This document shows, piece after piece, positions 52,761 through 61,176 of a stretch of 64,000 nucleotides of DNA (positions are counted from its first letter, which is position 1; every line of letters begins with the position of its first letter). The notes beneath the pieces are model-generated. The model ran no database searches, was not told the origin of the DNA, and saw only the letters and a list, made by a program, of their open reading frames with translations. This DNA comes from Solirubrobacterales bacterium (lineage in GTDB: Bacteria > Actinomycetota > Thermoleophilia > Solirubrobacterales > 70-9), in the NCBI GenBank assembly GCA_009691195.1, contig SHVA01000001.1:59846-123845 (forward strand), given 5' to 3'. Both the position numbers and the translations under genes were made by a program.

Positions 52761-53711
52761 GTGGGCAGGGGACGCGCATCAGCGAAGCGATCACCGTGGC
52801 GCCCGCTCGTCAAGGGCGTTGCAGCCGCGGCTCTTGCCGCGGCCTTCGCGGTGCCCCTGGCGCGAAAGCGCCGCCGGATCGGCCCCGCCCTCACGACCGC
52901 GGCCGTTGCCGCGGGCCCGCCGGCGCTGGCGGTGCTGCGGCCGCGGACCAGGGTGCGCGACGCCAGCCTCTACTTCCTGCAGATGTGGGCCTTCACGGTC
53001 GCCCACGAGTTGCCCTACGACGATCCCGAGGCGGCTCGGCGGCGGCTCCGGATCAAGTACCCGATCAAGATCGACACGGCGATCGGCCGCGGCGAGCTGC
53101 CCAACGTCCGGCTCCAGCGCACGCTCTCGGGGTTGGGAAGGGGGAACCTGCTCGACCGGGCGCTGTCCTATGTTCACTGGGCGTGGTTCATCGAGCCTCA
53201 CGCGACCGTGTGCTGGATCCTGGCCCGGCACCCGGAGCACTTCGCGCGCGCCGCCCGCCAGACGGCCGCGGTATACGACATCGGCTGCGCCACCTACTTC
53301 GCGGTTCCGACCGCTCCCCCGTGGTGGGCGTCGGAGAACGGCTACACCGACGGCAAGGTGCGCAGGATCATGCTCGAGGTCGGCGAGGACACCTGGGGCC
53401 GCGCCTGGCCGACTCTCTACGGATCGCTCGGCGGCAACCCGTGGGCGGCGATGCCCTCGCTCCACTTCGGCAGCTCGCTGATGGCGGCCTTCCTGCTCGC
53501 CGAGACGGGCCCGATCGAGGGGGCGATCGGGTTCGCCTACTCGGCGGTGTTGGGCTTCGCCCTGGTCTACCTGGGAGAGCACTACGTGACCGATCTGATC
53601 GCGGGCGCGCTGACCGTGTTCGTGGTCCGCGCCGGCGAGCCGCCGCTGGAGCCGGCGGCGCTGGCGGTGAGCCGTGGCTTTCAGCGTCTGGAGCGGATCG
53701 CGAACGAGTAG
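52761..53711 (+). CDS. PAP2-family membrane phosphatase/phosphotransferase
   Basis: A 316-residue membrane protein with about six helices. The PAP2 core is visible as AMPSLHFGSS and GEHYVTDLIAG, corresponding to the second and third phosphatase motifs. The overall layout resembles inositol-phosphoceramide synthase-like (AUR1-type) members, so the substrate is probably a lipid phosphate. The GTG start lies 27 bases from the divergent SDR gene. It is followed 21 bases on by a flippase-like gene, supporting a lipid role. Confidence 0.82.
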   Translation: MGRGRASAKRSPWRPLVKGVAAAALAAAFAVPLARKRRRIGPALTTAAVAAGPPALAVLRPRTRVRDASLYFLQMWAFTVAHELPYDDPEAARRRLRIKYPIKIDTAIGRGELPNVRLQRTLSGLGRGNLLDRALSYVHWAWFIEPHATVCWILARHPEHFARAARQTAAVYDIGCATYFAVPTAPPWWASENGYTDGKVRRIMLEVGEDTWGRAWPTLYGSLGGNPWAAMPSLHFGSSLMAAFLLAETGPIEGAIGFAYSAVLGFALVYLGEHYVTDLIAGALTVFVVRAGEPPLEPAALAVSRGFQRLERIANE

Positions 53712-53732
53712 TCGCTTTGGAAGGATGAAGCG

Positions 53733-54863
53733 ATGAGGGAGGAGCAGACCGAGGAGATGATCGAGGAGGCGGAGCCCAGTTTCTTCGCCGATCCCAAGCG
53801 CCTCCTGCAGACTGTCGCGGCGGTTTTTCTGCTCACGATCGTGATCTACGTGCTGCTGCCGAAGGTGCTCGACCTCCAGGGCGCGATCGGCCAGATCGAG
53901 GACGGGGACCCGCGGTGGATCGCCATCGCGATCGGATTCAACGTGGTCGCGTTCGGCGCCTACGTCGCCCTCTTCAGGGGCGTCGTCGCTGAGAAGGTGC
54001 TCCACCTCGAGTGGCATGCATTATACCAGATCACCATGGCGGGACTGGCGGCGACGAGGCTCTTCTCCGCCGGCGGCGCCGGGGGCATCCTGCTCACCTA
54101 CTGGGCCTTGCGCAAGGCCGGGATGGAGCGCCGCCAGTCGGCCTGCCGGATGATCGCCTTCCTGGTCGTGCTCTACGGCGTCTACATGTTGGCGCTGATC
54201 GTGTTCGGGACGCTGCTGCGGGTCGGGGTGCTGCCGGGAGAGGCGCCGGTCAGCGTCACGATCGTTCCCGCAGCGCTGGCGGGGGTCGTGATCGTGCTGG
54301 TGCTGTTGATCTCCTTCCTGCCCCAGGACTTCGAGCGCCGGATCGAACGCCACACCTCCGAGGGCTTCTTCGGAAAGCTGGTCGGCAAGCTGGCGACGGC
54401 CCCGGCGACGCTGGGCTCGGGCACCAGGACGGCGATCGCGTTCATGCGCCACCCGAGCTCGGGGGTGCTGGCGATCGGCGGCGCGGTCGGCTTCTGGGCC
54501 GCGAACATCGGGATCCTCTGGGCGAGCTTTCAGGCATTCGACGTCAGCGTCCCGCTCGGGGTCGTCGTGCAGGCGTTCTTCATCGGCATGATCGCGAATC
54601 TGTTCCCGCTGGCGCCCGGCGGGGTCGGCGCGGTGGACGCCGGGATGATCGGCGCCTTCTCGCTCTTCGGCCTCCCCGGCGACAAGATCTTCGTCGCGGT
54701 CCTGACCTACCGCGTGATCGCCTTCTGGCTGCCGATCCCGCCGGGGATCATCGCCTTCTTCCAGCTCCGCAAGACGGTCAGCCGCTGGGAGGCCGAGGGG
54801 CGGGAGGTCCCGGATACGATCGAGGTGGCCGCCGCTCACGATGCGATTCCGGCGAGCTCGTGA
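53733..54863 (+). CDS. lysylphosphatidylglycerol-synthase-TM / UPF0104 flippase-like protein
   Basis: A 376-residue protein with eight or so helices of the MprF/AglD membrane-domain family. Landmarks are LQGAIGQIEDGDPRW (before helix 2), TRLFSAGGAGGILLTYWAL, and LFPLAPGGVGAVDAGMIGAF. The catalytic aminoacyl-transferase domain of MprF is absent, so only a lipid-flipping or membrane role is expected. A purine-rich GGAAGGA precedes the ATG. Likely same transcript as the PAP2 gene. Confidence 0.85.
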   Translation: MREEQTEEMIEEAEPSFFADPKRLLQTVAAVFLLTIVIYVLLPKVLDLQGAIGQIEDGDPRWIAIAIGFNVVAFGAYVALFRGVVAEKVLHLEWHALYQITMAGLAATRLFSAGGAGGILLTYWALRKAGMERRQSACRMIAFLVVLYGVYMLALIVFGTLLRVGVLPGEAPVSVTIVPAALAGVVIVLVLLISFLPQDFERRIERHTSEGFFGKLVGKLATAPATLGSGTRTAIAFMRHPSSGVLAIGGAVGFWAANIGILWASFQAFDVSVPLGVVVQAFFIGMIANLFPLAPGGVGAVDAGMIGAFSLFGLPGDKIFVAVLTYRVIAFWLPIPPGIIAFFQLRKTVSRWEAEGREVPDTIEVAAAHDAIPASS

Positions 54864-54891
54864 CCAGCCTCACAAGGCCTCGAGGGGACGC

Positions 54892-54921
54892 ACTATACAA
54901 AATGAAGTATTGGAGTATGAT
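54892..54921 (+). promoter_or_regulatory. AT-rich promoter region of trxB
   Basis: A short AT-rich island in a GC-rich genome. TATGAT (54916-54921) ends 8 bases before the trxB ATG and is a good -10 box. Just upstream ATAC-N8-GTAT forms a small dyad, and AGTAT is repeated. A redox-responsive regulator could bind here, but no known consensus is matched. Confidence 0.45.
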
Positions 54922-54929
54922 CTGATCCC

Positions 54930-55949
54930 ATGACTGATGAGAAGAACGGCAAGATCGAGGATGTGATCATCGTCGGCGGCGGCCCCGCCGGCTACACCGC
55001 CGCTCTCTATGCGGCGCGCGCCGAGCTCAACCCGCTGCTGATCGAGGGCTTCCAGTGGGGCGGCCAGCTCCAGAACACGACCGACGTCGAGAACTACCCG
55101 GGCTATCCCGAGGGCGTGATGGGCCCGGAGATGATGCAGCAGTTCCGCGCCCAGGCCGAGCGCTTCGGTACCCGCTTCGTCACCGACGACGCCACGGAGC
55201 TCGAGCTCACCGACGGTGGGATCCAGACCGTCAAGGTCGGCAAGGAGGCCTACCTCGCCAAGGCCGTGATCCTCGCGATGGGCGCCGAGCCCAAGCGGCT
55301 TGGGATCCCGGGTGAGATGGAGCTGAGCGGCCGCGGGGTCTCCACCTGCGGCGTCTGCGACGGAGCCTTCTTCAAGGGCGCCGACGTGGCGGTGCTCGGT
55401 GGCGGCGACTCTGCGATGGAGGACTCGATCTTCGTCTCGAAGTTCGCCGAGAAGCTGACCATCGTCCATCGCCGCCACGAGTTCCGGGCATCGAAGATCA
55501 TGGAGGACCGGGCTCGCGGCAGGGCCAACATCGAGGTCCTGACGCCGTACGTGCCGCTCGAGTTCGTCACCGGCGACGACGGCAAGATCGCGAAGATCCG
55601 GCTCAAGCACGCGGATACCGGTGAGGAGCGCGAGCTCGAGGTCGGCGGCGCCTTCGTCGCCATCGGCCACCAGCCCCGCTCGGAGCTGGTCAAGGACCAG
55701 GTTGACGTTGATGAGAGCGGCTACGTCGTCACCGACGAGCCCTCGACCCGCACCGACCTCGCCGGCGTGCTCGCCGTCGGAGACCTCGTCGATCACACCT
55801 ACCGCCAGGCGGTCACCGCCGCCGGCAGCGGTACCAAGGGCGCCCTCGACGCCGAGTGGTACCTGCGCGACACGCCGCCGAGCCCCGAGGAGCACTGGGC
55901 CCAGGATCCCGGCGCCATCGTCGAGGCCGTCGAGGCGGCCGGCTCCTGA
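54930..55949 (+). CDS. trxB: thioredoxin reductase
   Basis: A 339-residue low-molecular-weight FAD/NADPH enzyme that reduces thioredoxin. Motifs: FAD loop VGGGPAGYTAALYAARAEL, redox site STCGVCDGAFF, NADPH loop VLGGGDSAMED with HRRHEFRAS, and the C-terminal LAVGDLVDHTYRQAVTAAGSG. Its stop overlaps the next ATG (TGATG). No trxA gene follows, unlike in many actinobacteria. Confidence 0.95.
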   Translation: MTDEKNGKIEDVIIVGGGPAGYTAALYAARAELNPLLIEGFQWGGQLQNTTDVENYPGYPEGVMGPEMMQQFRAQAERFGTRFVTDDATELELTDGGIQTVKVGKEAYLAKAVILAMGAEPKRLGIPGEMELSGRGVSTCGVCDGAFFKGADVAVLGGGDSAMEDSIFVSKFAEKLTIVHRRHEFRASKIMEDRARGRANIEVLTPYVPLEFVTGDDGKIAKIRLKHADTGEERELEVGGAFVAIGHQPRSELVKDQVDVDESGYVVTDEPSTRTDLAGVLAVGDLVDHTYRQAVTAAGSGTKGALDAEWYLRDTPPSPEEHWAQDPGAIVEAVEAAGS

Positions 55950-57088
55950 TGGCCACGATCGAGAGCCCCGAGAAGCTCGGGCTGAAGCCCTTCAGCGAGT
56001 TCGACGAAGCCAACGAGACCTGGCCCCGGGGCCACCGGCCCGCGGCCATCCGCGCGGCCGCCGCCGAGTTCCGCGCCCGCTTCGCGACGCCCGAGAACCG
56101 GATCCGGGGCGTTCGCACCGTTGACCTCGCCTCCGCCGGCTATCCCGTCAAGTTCGCCTTCGGCGGCTCGGCGAAGGCGGCAAACCCCTACATCAACATC
56201 CTCAACCGCCTGGTGGTGGTCCAGTACGAGGACTTCGACGGCGACCTGCGCACCCTCGTCTACGAGCCCACCGTCGCCGAGGGGCCCGCCGAGGCTCCCT
56301 TCTACGAGCAGATGATCTCCCGCTACGGCGAGTTCCTCTCCTACAAGGTTCTGGCCCGGATCTACAACACGGTCGAGTCGGCCCTCGCCGTGACCGGCGT
56401 CCGCCCGGAGGACGTGGACTTCGTCAGCTTCGACCACCTCCACGTCCAGGACGTTCGCTTCGTGCTCGGCACCACCGAGCCGATGGAGGGCGAGTCCGAG
56501 CCCCGGCCGCCGCTGTTTCCCAACGCCAAGCTGATCACCCAGCGCAAGGAGTACGACACCTTTCGCTCGCTGCACCCGATGCAGTGGGCCTGGTACGTGG
56601 CCGACGGGATCAAGGACATCCCCGAGGAGAACGTCGTCCTGATAGACGGCGACGTCGAGCTCGGAAAGGGCCTCGCCCTGGTGTGGACGCCCGGCCACAC
56701 CGACGGCAACCACTCGCTCTGCATCAACACCGAGGACGGCGTCTGGGTCTCCTCCGAGAACGGCGTCGCCGCCGACAACTGGCATCCCCACCTCTCGAAG
56801 ATCCCCGGCGTCCGCAAGGCCGCCGAGTTCTTCAACCGCGAGGTGATCATGAACTCGAACACCCTCGAGGACTCGATCGACCAGTACGACTCGATGATCA
56901 AGGAGAAGTCACTGGCCGACGCCAACAAGCGCGACCCGCGCTACCGCAACGTCTTCCCCTCATCGGAGATGTCCAACTGGCGCCGCCAGTGGCCGGTCGT
57001 CCCGACCTTCATCTACGGCGGAATGAACTACGGCATGCTCGTCTCCGGCTCCGGCAGCAACGGCTCGCGCTCCAACGGCGCGGGCTGA
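55949..57088 (+). CDS. MBL-fold protein co-transcribed with trxB
   Basis: A 379-residue protein with metallo-beta-lactamase features: DHLHVQD (HxHxxD) near residue 160 and TPGHTDGNHSL about 90 residues later. Those positions fit two metal-site His motifs. The N-terminal 150 residues are family-specific. The C-terminus is low-complexity (SGSGSNGSRSNGAG). One-base overlap with trxB suggests a shared redox context. Substrate unknown. Confidence 0.75.
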   Translation: MATIESPEKLGLKPFSEFDEANETWPRGHRPAAIRAAAAEFRARFATPENRIRGVRTVDLASAGYPVKFAFGGSAKAANPYINILNRLVVVQYEDFDGDLRTLVYEPTVAEGPAEAPFYEQMISRYGEFLSYKVLARIYNTVESALAVTGVRPEDVDFVSFDHLHVQDVRFVLGTTEPMEGESEPRPPLFPNAKLITQRKEYDTFRSLHPMQWAWYVADGIKDIPEENVVLIDGDVELGKGLALVWTPGHTDGNHSLCINTEDGVWVSSENGVAADNWHPHLSKIPGVRKAAEFFNREVIMNSNTLEDSIDQYDSMIKEKSLADANKRDPRYRNVFPSSEMSNWRRQWPVVPTFIYGGMNYGMLVSGSGSNGSRSNGAG

Positions 57089-57118
57089 GCCACGCGCCTC
57101 GACCCGCTCCTGAAGGGC

Positions 57119-57280
57119 ATGAAGCTCCCCCGGCGCGTCCGGGTAGTCCTACGCAACGAGAGCCTCGGCGGCACCCTCCTCAGCTACTCAGACGAAGCCC
57201 TCCTGATCGATGTGAATGGCACCGAGCGCAAGATCCCAGCAGGCGAGGTCACCAACATCTATCTCTCTATCTCGAGTTGA
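57119..57280 (+). CDS. 53-residue Sm-like protein (tentative)
   Basis: A short gene, ATG 57119 to TGA 57278. The product (RVRVVLRNESLGGTLLSYSD, then EALLIDVNGTERKIPAGEV) has the strand pattern of an Sm/LSm fold: a V-x-V-x-L strand, GTL turn, Asp, and an I-P motif. It is in the same frame as the preceding MBL gene, whose TGA lies 10 codons upstream. It may be an RNA-binding protein or an extension once joined to that gene. Tentative. Confidence 0.45.
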   Translation: MKLPRRVRVVLRNESLGGTLLSYSDEALLIDVNGTERKIPAGEVTNIYLSISS

Positions 57281-57366
57281 GCACCACCAGCCCGGAGTAG
57301 GTGACGGCCGGTCGCCCTCGCTCGGCCCCGGGGGCGGGTCGGTTCCGTCCGGGCTCGACCCTAGCA

Positions 57367-57382
57367 TCGAACATATGTTCGA
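57367..57382. promoter_or_regulatory. LexA (SOS) box overlapping -10 box and start codon
   Basis: TCGAACATATGTTCGA is a perfect 16-base palindrome fitting the CGAAC-N4-GTTCG LexA box of Bacillus and actinobacteria. The ATG of the HNH gene (57375) is inside it, and TAGCAT (57362-57367) ends 7 bases before that ATG. LexA bound here would block transcription directly. Confidence 0.8.
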
Positions 57383-58844
57383 TACGGGGACCGCGGCGAG
57401 GATGGAGTCGGAAGGTGAGGCGTCGAGCCGGGCGGCCGCTTCCGACTTGCCGCTCGAGCACCTCGAACACGAGATCACCCAGCTTGCCGCGCACATCAAC
57501 GCCGGCAGCTGCCGCTTCCTCGAGCTCGTCGCTGAGTTCGACCGGCGGGAGGGGTGGGGCCGGTGGCCCGGGATCGCTTCCTGTGCCGAATGGGTCGCCT
57601 GGCAATGTGGGATCAGCCCCCGGACCGCCCGGGAGCAGGTGCGGGTTGCCCGGGCGCTGGCGGAGCATCCGTCGGTGCATGAGGCCTTCGCCCGCGGCGA
57701 GCTCTCCTACTCAAAGGTGCGAGCGCTGACGCGGATGGGGGACGGCTATTCCGACGACGAGCTTCTCGGCCTCGCCCGCGATGCGACGGCCGGCCAGCTC
57801 GAGCGGATCGCGCGGGTGGTCCGGCGGGTCAGCGCCGCCGAGTCCAATGATGCGCATGAAGGGCGCTTTCTCGCCTACCACTGGGAGGAGGACGGCTCGC
57901 TCTCGATTCACGGCAGCCTTCCCGCTGAGGAGGGAGCGCTCTTGATCCAGGCTCTCGACGCGGCTCGCGACGCGCTTTGGGAGGGAGCCGAGGACGGTTC
58001 CGCGGAACCGTCCCGATCAGACTCCGGTTCCGCGGAACCGTCCCGATCAGACTCCGGTTCCGCGGAACCGTCTGAATCTCACTCTCACTCAGTCCCCCCA
58101 CACTCGACGGAAACCCCCCAAGCCGCCCCAGAGACCAAGCGGATCACGAGCGCCGACGCCTTGGTGACCGTTGCGGACCTCTCTCTGGCTCCTCGAACCC
58201 GCGATCGAACCCCCGGCGACCGCTACCAGGTGGTCGTCCACGTCGAGGAGCCCGCTCTGAGGGGTGAACTGCCCTCCTTTCTCACCGGCGACACCGCCGA
58301 CACCGCCGACACGCCCGCCCGGATCCCGCCGCCGGCGATCGAGGGCGAGACGTCAATCTCGGCGGAGACCGCCAGGCGACTCGCCTGCGATGCCTCTCTC
58401 ATACGTGTGACCGAGCACGATGGAATCCCACTCTCGGTGGGCCGGAAGCGCAGAACGATCCCAGCCTCGATCCGCCGGGCTCTTGGCGCCCGGGACTCGA
58501 CCTGCCGCTTCCCCGGCTGCGAGCGGCGCCGCTTTCTCGACGCACACCACGTCCAGCATTGGGCCCACGGCGGCGAGACCTCGCTCGACAACCTCATCCA
58601 TCTCTGTCGTCACCATCACCGGCTTCTGCACGAGGGAGGCTGCTCGGTTGAGCTCTCGAGCGATGGCGAGGCCACGTTCAGGGGGCCGGAGGGGCTGGAG
58701 TTGCCACCGGCCCCGGTGCCGCCCGGTAGTGACCGTTGGGCTCTATCGGCGCGAAACCTCCGGACGGGTCTGAAGATCACGCCCGACACCTGCCGGGGCG
58801 GCAGCGGCGAGAAGCTGGATCTTGATCTGGCGCTTCGGGTCTAG
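57375..58844 (+). CDS. DUF222/13E12-type HNH endonuclease
   Basis: A 489-residue protein of the DUF222 plus HNH architecture. The N-terminal DUF222 part includes GWGRWPGIASCAEWVAWQCG. The C-terminal HNH nuclease has CRFPGC, FLDAHHVQHWAHGGETSLDNLIHLCRHHHRLLHEGG split over its two metal-binding halves. In between is a low-complexity stretch with the repeat GSAEPSRSDS encoded by 30-base DNA repeats, and DTADTADT. Under a LexA box, so DNA-damage inducible, like mycobacterial 13E12 genes. It may be a mobile or self-propagating element. Confidence 0.88.
   Translation: MFDTGTAARMESEGEASSRAAASDLPLEHLEHEITQLAAHINAGSCRFLELVAEFDRREGWGRWPGIASCAEWVAWQCGISPRTAREQVRVARALAEHPSVHEAFARGELSYSKVRALTRMGDGYSDDELLGLARDATAGQLERIARVVRRVSAAESNDAHEGRFLAYHWEEDGSLSIHGSLPAEEGALLIQALDAARDALWEGAEDGSAEPSRSDSGSAEPSRSDSGSAEPSESHSHSVPPHSTETPQAAPETKRITSADALVTVADLSLAPRTRDRTPGDRYQVVVHVEEPALRGELPSFLTGDTADTADTPARIPPPAIEGETSISAETARRLACDASLIRVTEHDGIPLSVGRKRRTIPASIRRALGARDSTCRFPGCERRRFLDAHHVQHWAHGGETSLDNLIHLCRHHHRLLHEGGCSVELSSDGEATFRGPEGLELPPAPVPPGSDRWALSARNLRTGLKITPDTCRGGSGEKLDLDLALRV
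57996..58080. repeat. 30-base direct repeats containing a palindrome, inside the HNH gene
   Basis: Copies begin at 57996, 58026 and 58056 (the third partial, 25 bases). The shared core GGTTCCGCGGAACC is palindromic; in copy 1 it extends to 20 bases (GACGGTTCCGCGGAACCGTC, 57993-58012). In frame it encodes GSAEPSRSDS repeats. The palindrome can form hairpins, like a REP element. Confidence 0.85.
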
Positions 58845-59963
58845 CGCTTCGCCTTTAGTGCCTCGCCCCAGCTCGCCGAGCCCTGGAGCCAGGCGGCGGC
58901 CTCCGCCGCGGGCAGCGGTGGGCTGGCCAGGTGGCCCTGCATCGCCTCGCAGCCGATTGCCTCGAGCCTCTTTCGGGTCGCCTCGGTCTCCACGCCCTCC
59001 GCGACGGTTCGGATGCCGAGGCCCTGGGCCATCTCCACAATCGCCCCGACGATCGCGGCGGCGCCGTCGTCCTCCACGCGTTGGACCAGCTGGCGGTCGA
59101 TCTTGATGATGTCCACCGGAATCTGATCGAGGCGGCCGAGGGAAGAGTGGCCGACCCCGAAGTCATCGATCGCGATCAAGGGCCCGGCGCTGCGGATCGC
59201 CGCGAGGGCCTCGATCACGTCGGCCTCGCCACCGGCGATCGCGCTCTCGGTGACCTCGACGACCAGTCGCCCGGCGGGCAGCGGGCTCGCCTCAACCGCC
59301 GCGGCGAACTCCTCGGCCAGGTCGAGGCGCAGCTGACGTGGGGAGATGTTGACCGCGACCAGCGGCGCGCCGGGCCAATCGGCGGCGGCGCCCGCCGCTT
59401 GCCCCAGCATCTCGAGCGTCAGCAGCCGGATCGTCCGCGGGTCCGACTCGGCGGCTGGGATGAACTCGGCGGGGAGTGCCGTGCCGCCCTCGCGTTGCCA
59501 TCTCGCCAGCGCCTCTACGCCGATCAGCGCGCCCCCGGCCGTGGCGACGATCGGCTGGAAGTGGGCGACGATGGCGCCGTCGGCCAGCGCCTGGCGGATC
59601 CGGCGGGCCTCCAGCGCCCGCTTGAAGTCGTAGTCACCCAGGGCGCCGCGGGCATAGTGGCCGCTGATGATGCCGAGCAGGAAGAAGGTGAAGGGCCGGT
59701 TCGCGTACTCGACGGCGTCGCTGTCAGCTCGCGATAAGAGCCAGGCGATCGAGACGACCGTCGCGAGCACCGCGGCGACGAGGTCCTCCCCTGACGCCGA
59801 GCATCATCCCCAGCAGCACGATCGGGAACATGGCGAAGAACATGATCCCCGGGGCGGCGGGGAAGACGAACCGCATCGCGCAGATCAGGAGCAGGAGCGC
59901 AGCAGCGGCCAGCGGAGGAGCGATGATCCGCGCCAGGCCGGGCTCTTTCACGTGATCTCTCAT
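58841..59963 (-). CDS. EAL-domain c-di-GMP phosphodiesterase with N-terminal membrane region (frameshifted)
   Basis: The intact frame (58841-59770) encodes an EAL domain with all usual catalytic residues visible: VEALARW, NISPRQL, EVTESAI, DDFGVGHSS, IKIDRQL and AEGVETE. A separate frame from the ATG at 59963, overlapping the upstream stop (ATGA), encodes two membrane helices (IIAPPLAAAALLLLICAM; FFAMFPIVLLGMMLGVRG). It joins the EAL frame if one C is removed near 59785 (GGACCTC). So this is a membrane-anchored c-di-GMP phosphodiesterase, broken by one extra base or misread there. No GGDEF domain. Confidence 0.78.
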
Positions 59964-61135
59964 CCGGATGCGAGCAGTCGGAGTTCAGGGGCGGGCCGAT
60001 AGGCCTCGCCTCGGATCTCACGCAGCGCCTCGAGCTCACCGAGCACCGCCGCGTAGCCGAGCTGCCGGCCCCACTCGAGCGGGCCGATGGGCCAGTTGTA
60101 GCCGAGCGCCATCGCCGTATCGATGTCCTCGGCCGATCCGACTCCCTCGGCCAGAGCGAAGCAGGCCTCGTTGACGATCTGGGCCGAGAGGCGCCCGAGC
60201 ACCTGGGCGGCCCTGGGCCCGGCGACCTCGTCGAGGCGGCGAGGATCGAGGATGGGGCACTCCGCGTCGAGTGCGGGGTCCTCGGGGCGGTGGCGCTCGC
60301 CCTTCGCGTAGGTGTAGAAGCCGCGGCCGCTCTTGCGGCCGAGGCGGCCGGCGGCGACCATCCTGGCCTGGATCGGGCTCGGGCGCCAGCGCGGCTCGCC
60401 GAAGGACTGCTTGAAGAAGGAGCGGGCGACGCCGAAGTTGACGTCGATCCCGATCAGGTCGATCAGCTCGAAGGGGCCCATGCGGAAGCCGCCGCCGATC
60501 CGGATCGCGCGGTCGATCTCGTCGTGGCTGCCGACCCCGTCCGCGAGCATCCGCAGCGACTCGAGGAAGAAGGGACGGGCGCAGCGGTTGGCGATGAAGC
60601 CCGGGCCGTCGGCGGCGCGAACTGCGGTGCGGCCCATCCGCTCGGCGAGCTCGACGGTCCCCTCGACCGTGTTCTCGCTCGTCTCCTCACCCGGCACGAC
60701 TTCGACCAGCCTCATCCGGGTCGGGGGGTTGAAGAAATGCATGCCCACGATCCGCCCGGGGCGCTCGGCCTCGGCGGCGATCGCCGTCACCGACAGCGAG
60801 GAGGTGTTGGTGGCGAGGATCGTGTCCGGGCCGCAGGCGGATTCGAGCCTCGCGAACAGCTTGCGCTTGAGCTCCAGCCGCTCCGGGGCGGCCTCGATCA
60901 CGGTCTCGCAGGGCCCAAGCTCCTCGAGCGTGCTGACGGTCCGCATCCGCGCAGCGGCGTCGGTTGCGTCCTGCTCGCTGAGGCGCCCCCGCTCCACGGC
61001 CTTGGCCAGCGCGGCTCGCAGCCGCTCGGCGCCCCTCTCGAGCGCGGGCGGCTGGGGGTCCCAGAGCAGGGTTTCGCAGCCGGCGAGGCAGGCGAGCTGC
61101 GCAATCCCAGCGCCCATCGTGCCGGCGCCGACCAC
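59960..61135 (-). CDS. 3-hydroxyacyl-CoA dehydrogenase
   Basis: Oxidises 3-hydroxyacyl-CoA to 3-ketoacyl-CoA with NAD. The 391-residue product has the NAD loop VGAGTMGAGIAQLA, the catalytic HFFNPP segment and two C-terminal domains (GPGFIANR; GFRMGPFELIDLIG; ALGYNWPIGPLEWG). With the GTG at 61135 the first beta-strand is almost missing. The codons just upstream encode the expected QIGRVGV but contain no ATG, GTG or TTG, so the true start may be unusual. Third step of the beta-oxidation operon. Confidence 0.9.
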   Translation of the reverse strand: MVGAGTMGAGIAQLACLAGCETLLWDPQPPALERGAERLRAALAKAVERGRLSEQDATDAAARMRTVSTLEELGPCETVIEAAPERLELKRKLFARLESACGPDTILATNTSSLSVTAIAAEAERPGRIVGMHFFNPPTRMRLVEVVPGEETSENTVEGTVELAERMGRTAVRAADGPGFIANRCARPFFLESLRMLADGVGSHDEIDRAIRIGGGFRMGPFELIDLIGIDVNFGVARSFFKQSFGEPRWRPSPIQARMVAAGRLGRKSGRGFYTYAKGERHRPEDPALDAECPILDPRRLDEVAGPRAAQVLGRLSAQIVNEACFALAEGVGSAEDIDTAMALGYNWPIGPLEWGRQLGYAAVLGELEALREIRGEAYRPAPELRLLASG

Positions 61136-61176
61136 GCCGACGCGCCCGATCTGTGAATCGTCCCTCGCGGGTACGG

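Noticed and set aside
57996..58080. CRISPR array from the 30-base repeats
   Set aside because: Copies are directly contiguous with no unique spacers, lie inside a coding sequence, and no cas genes are near.
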